Below are positions 60,886 through 63,467 of a DNA stretch of 63,467 bases, in pieces (the stretch's first letter is position 1; each line of letters opens with the position of its first letter). Below the pieces are notes generated by a model. The model did not search any database, was not told the origin of the DNA, and was given only the letters and a program-made list of their open reading frames with translations. Made by a program: the position numbers and the translations under genes. This stretch comes from Chloroflexota bacterium (GTDB taxonomy: Bacteria; Chloroflexota; Anaerolineae; B4-G1). The stretch covers positions 1 to 63,467 of the forward strand of contig JAAZAN010000181.1 in NCBI GenBank assembly GCA_012514315.1, written 5' to 3'.

Positions 60886-60918
60886 GACGCTCCAATCACA
60901 ACCAGCCTGGCAGTTGGG

Positions 60919-62160
60919 CTAATCTGCTCTCGCAAATAGACACTTGAGGTACTCCGATTCTCGGAATCCGATCGGGTGGTCGCTCGCATGTCCCGTCCGA
61001 GCGATCTCGCACAGGCGACGCCCAACCTCGAAGGCGGTCTCATGGACAGTGCGGAAGAACTGATCCCCCCCCACTTGGCTCGAGCAGGAGGCCATCACCA
61101 GAGTCCCACCAACACGCAGCACACGCAACCCGAGGCGCACGAGATGCCCGTATGCGGCCAGCGCGTTGGCGATGCTCGCGCGTCGGGACGTGAACGAAGG
61201 AGGGTCCAGAACCACCAGATCAAACAGCTTGCGCGACTCGGCCAACCCAACCAGAGCGTCGAACGCATCCGCCGCCGCCGTCGAGTGCGCACACGCCCGG
61301 ACAGCAGGCACATCCAGGTTCAGCGCGAAATTGCGTTCTGCAACGGCCAGCGCTGGCCTGCTCGCATCAATACTCACGGCCGACCGAGCACCACCACGAG
61401 CCGCGTATACAGAGAATGCCCCTGTATATGCGAAGACGTTGAGCACGTCGAGGCCGTTACTCATCCCCTCAACGATCTTTCGGTTCTCGCGCTGATCCAG
61501 ATAGAAGCCGGTCTTGTGTCCACGGACTGGGTCAACCTCGAACTTCAGGCCATTCTCCGCAAAAACCACTGGCCGGTCAAGCCCAGCGCCGGACAGGATC
61601 GAACCATCCATTGGCCGGGCCGCCCCAATCCCACGAGCGGACTGACGGGCTACGATACGGGACAAACGGAGGACAATCCGCTCGGCGTGCATTACCTGGA
61701 GAATCGCTGTCTGCAGGTCATCCAGGTACCTCAGCCAGGCCATCGAGTAGAGCTTGACGACCAGCGTGCCGTCGTACCGATCCACCACCAATCCAGGCAA
61801 GCCATCACTGCCTCCGTGCACAAGCCGGTAGCCTGTGGTATCGGACCCAAACCAACTCCGGCGTGCCTCGACGGAGCGAGCGATCCGCTGCACGAACCAC
61901 GCGCGGTCAATAGTCGCGGGCCTCAAATGCTGCAGGACGCGGACGCGGATCAATGATCCAGGATCATACAGCCCCACCGCGAGGAAGCGACCTTTCCGGT
62001 CAAACACGACGGCAAGATCACCAGGCTGGCCCGACCGACTCTGCTTTCGGATCGCGTCCGCGAAGACCCAAGGATGTCCCTCTCGCAATGCCCGCTCTGC
62101 AGACCCCGTCACCCGTATCGCGATATTGGCTGCGGGTGAACTCACTGGATCGCCATCCAT
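60919..62160 (-). CDS. Class I SAM-dependent rRNA methyltransferase (RlmI-like)
   Basis: 413 residues. A PUA domain at the N-terminus (about 12-90, GHPWVFADAIRK, GLYDPGSLIRVRVL) is followed by an EEHEH-type linker. The Rossmann methyltransferase then has LDQRENR, NVFAYTGAFSVYAARGGA (SAM loop), IDASRPALAVAERN, VLDPPSFTS and SCSSQV. RlmI methylates C1962 of 23S rRNA to m5C in E. coli; the cysteine in SCSSQV fits. The ATG at 62160 has AAAGGG 8 nt upstream. It is in one operon with ygiQ. Confidence 0.87.
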   Translation of the reverse strand: MDGDPVSSPAANIAIRVTGSAERALREGHPWVFADAIRKQSRSGQPGDLAVVFDRKGRFLAVGLYDPGSLIRVRVLQHLRPATIDRAWFVQRIARSVEARRSWFGSDTTGYRLVHGGSDGLPGLVVDRYDGTLVVKLYSMAWLRYLDDLQTAILQVMHAERIVLRLSRIVARQSARGIGAARPMDGSILSGAGLDRPVVFAENGLKFEVDPVRGHKTGFYLDQRENRKIVEGMSNGLDVLNVFAYTGAFSVYAARGGARSAVSIDASRPALAVAERNFALNLDVPAVRACAHSTAAADAFDALVGLAESRKLFDLVVLDPPSFTSRRASIANALAAYGHLVRLGLRVLRVGGTLVMASCSSQVGGDQFFRTVHETAFEVGRRLCEIARTGHASDHPIGFRESEYLKCLFARAD

Positions 62161-62274
62161 CGGCATTGCCCTTTCGTGCAGAGCCCTCACAGTCAGCGAG
62201 GATAGCCGTGAGACAGCGCGGCAGATCCGGCAGTCGACCGTGCACCTGCCGCGCCCACTCGATCATCGGAGAGT

Positions 62275-63279
62275 CTAGGATGACTCAGGCCGTACCCACG
62301 TCTGCCAGCGGGCTGCCTCATACATCGCTTCCATCACAGCACTACGGACCGCGGCCTCGCGCGCGCTCACGAGAGGAACGTCCTCCTTACCGGCCACCGC
62401 ATCGAGGAACAGCTCGAACGCGTGCGGCCACGCCTGAGGCAAATCGGTCCACGGTTGCTGCCCATCAGCTCCCGGCACGCGTTCGCTACGGAAGAACAGC
62501 TGGCCGTTCATCACAAAGGCATGGCCCTCAGTACCGCTCAAGACCAGGCTGACAGGATGCGCGACATCGACCCACCCGGCGGCAAGGCTGCCGGTAACGC
62601 CGTTCGCGAACTCGATCAACCCTTCGCCGAACTCATCGCAGTCTCCATATCGACCCGTCGCGACTCCCACGCTCGCCGTAACTCGCTTGACTTCGCCCAT
62701 GAGGTAAAGAAGGATATCCAGGGAGTGCGTACCAAGATCACCGAAGGCGCCACAGCCGGACTGCACTGGATCGGCCATCCAACGCCACTCCGTATCGAAC
62801 CATCCCTTCAGCGACCCGGCGTGGCAGTTCGTATGCCGGAAACGCGTCACACGGCCGAAACTGCCTGCCTCCAGCTGGGCCTTGAGGAACTGATGGACCG
62901 GAGCCCCGCGCATGAAATAGCCCGTCTGGAAGAGAACACCAGCGTTCTCGATCGCATCGGCCATCGCGAACGCGTCTGATGCGCCGATCCCCAATGGCTT
63001 CTCCACGAAGAGATGTTTACCGGCAGCGCTTCCGGCCTCGACCAATGGTTGGTGGCGGTTTGTCTCCGCACAGATCACTATGGCAGATACGCCATCATCG
63101 TCCCACACTTGAGCGACATCATCGACCGCGATCGCCGCGAGTTCCTCGGCACGACGCTCCGCGCGTGCCCCATCATGATCCCACACGTATTTGACGCTCA
63201 CACCCTCGCGCTCATTTAGTCGCTTGACGAACCCGGGCGTATGGATGTGCGCACCCCCAATGAGTGCCAATTCTACCAC
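62275..63279 (-). CDS. Gfo/Idh/MocA family oxidoreductase
   Basis: 334 residues. The N-terminal loop is LIGGAHIHTPGF in place of GxGxxG; AIVICAETNRHQPLVEAG and FVEKPLGIG (the EKP motif) follow. The C-terminal sheet domain has GCGAFGDLGTHSLDILLYLMG with the catalytic-site histidine. The substrate is probably a sugar or inositol derivative. The GTG has GGAGG 7 nt upstream. It follows another member of the same family by 61 bp. Confidence 0.87.
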   Translation of the reverse strand: MVELALIGGAHIHTPGFVKRLNEREGVSVKYVWDHDGARAERRAEELAAIAVDDVAQVWDDDGVSAIVICAETNRHQPLVEAGSAAGKHLFVEKPLGIGASDAFAMADAIENAGVLFQTGYFMRGAPVHQFLKAQLEAGSFGRVTRFRHTNCHAGSLKGWFDTEWRWMADPVQSGCGAFGDLGTHSLDILLYLMGEVKRVTASVGVATGRYGDCDEFGEGLIEFANGVTGSLAAGWVDVAHPVSLVLSGTEGHAFVMNGQLFFRSERVPGADGQQPWTDLPQAWPHAFELFLDAVAGKEDVPLVSAREAAVRSAVMEAMYEAARWQTWVRPESS

Positions 63280-63340
63280 GCGTTGCCTCCATTCTGACAG
63301 AGATCCCGAGCGGATGCCGTGGCGTCCACCAGGTCCAGCG

Positions 63341-63467
63341 CTAGATCGACAAAGCCACCTCTCCCCCAGCGACTTGGCTGCGGTAGATCCCGTCCAGGAT
63401 CGTCTGGACATACAGCGAGTGCTCAGCGGGCACCGGCGATGGCAGCCCTTCGGCCACCGCACGCGCG
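63341..63467 (-). CDS. Gfo/Idh/MocA family oxidoreductase, C-terminal end only
   Basis: Only the last 41 residues and the stop are in the window; the 5' part lies beyond the edge. EHSLYVQTILDGIYRSQVAG and a final EVALSI match the usual C-terminus of this family (IDAIYRSAxxGREVxL). It lies just upstream of a second member on the same strand, so the pair is probably one operon. Confidence 0.65.
   Translation of the reverse strand, partial: ARAVAEGLPSPVPAEHSLYVQTILDGIYRSQVAGGEVALSI

Noticed and set aside
1..63467. CRISPR arrays, insertion sequences, prophage or integron signals
   Set aside because: I saw no direct-repeat arrays, transposase, integrase or phage structural gene, and no att-like repeats at the tRNA.

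Overview
The window looks like an ordinary chromosomal stretch of a moderately GC-rich bacterium with no plasmid, phage, insertion sequence or CRISPR signal. The gene content (NdvB-type glucan synthase, SPFH protein, lamin-tail surface protein, TIGR03960 radical SAM plus DUF2344, orphan GyrA C-terminal propeller, an L21/L27/L31 cluster, a transcriptional T-box) fits best with Chloroflexota, perhaps Anaerolineae-like. This is an inference from gene families, not a phylogeny. Promoters are sigma70-like, and many carry an extended -10 (TGn before the hexamer).

Layout. 1-3651 (+): 3' part of a cyclic beta-1,2-glucan synthase (NdvB/GH94), then msrB. 4.2-5.8 kb: a uroporphyrinogen-decarboxylase-family gene flanked by two look-alike candidate small RNAs, each with an extended -10 promoter, a TCCTCCT stretch and an intrinsic terminator. 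5.8-10.8 kb (-): LysE-type exporter, SPFH protein, zinc-ribbon membrane protein, lamin-tail surface protein, Eis-like acetyltransferase and a possible PD-(D/E)XK/winged-helix protein. 10.9-17.6 kb (-): a putative sugar-acid catabolic run (uxaC, two Gfo/Idh/MocA dehydrogenases, a small unknown, an amidohydrolase, a class-III aminotransferase). 17.7-22.2 kb (-): VOC protein, peroxiredoxin, MBL-rhodanese protein, YbaK, OsmC and a polyol-type dehydrogenase. 22.5-31.4 kb (+): plsC, apparently leaderless, then a T-box (specifier read as ACC, Thr) controlling hom-lysC-asd-HAD-thrC. No homoserine kinase is present, and a HAD protein sits in its place. An orphan GyrA propeller and a DUF1499 protein follow.

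31.4-40.4 kb: MBL hydrolase and SLC13 transporter (-), then uvrA, a ParB-like/alpha-beta-hydrolase fusion that has lost its nucleophile serine, and queG (+). 40.4-44.4 kb (-): DUF2089 regulator, DUF4097 protein, MFS transporter and two SHOCT-like proteins. Four of these five share one short helical module, and the promoter carries a clear inverted repeat. 44.5-48.9 kb (+): TetR repressor with a probable operator and a heterodimeric ABC exporter with one degenerate ATP site. 48.9-55.6 kb (-): hpt, tdk, rpmE, rpmA, rplU, DUF2344, an M29 aminopeptidase pseudogene with four in-frame UAR stops and no frameshift, TIGR03960 radical SAM and yjbQ. L31 carries a C-terminal domain resembling the RNA polymerase alpha CTD. 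55.7-59.1 kb (+): tRNA-Glu(CTC), whose -35 overlaps the divergent yjbQ -35, and a PreP-like M16C protease. 59.2-63.5 kb (-): YgiQ, an RlmI-type methyltransferase and two more Gfo/Idh/MocA genes, the last cut by the window edge.

The most unusual items are the L31-alphaCTD fusion, the shared-module DUF2089/DUF4097/SHOCT operon, the paired candidate sRNAs, the UAR-interrupted aminopeptidase, the HAD gene in the threonine operon and the ParB/dead-hydrolase fusion.
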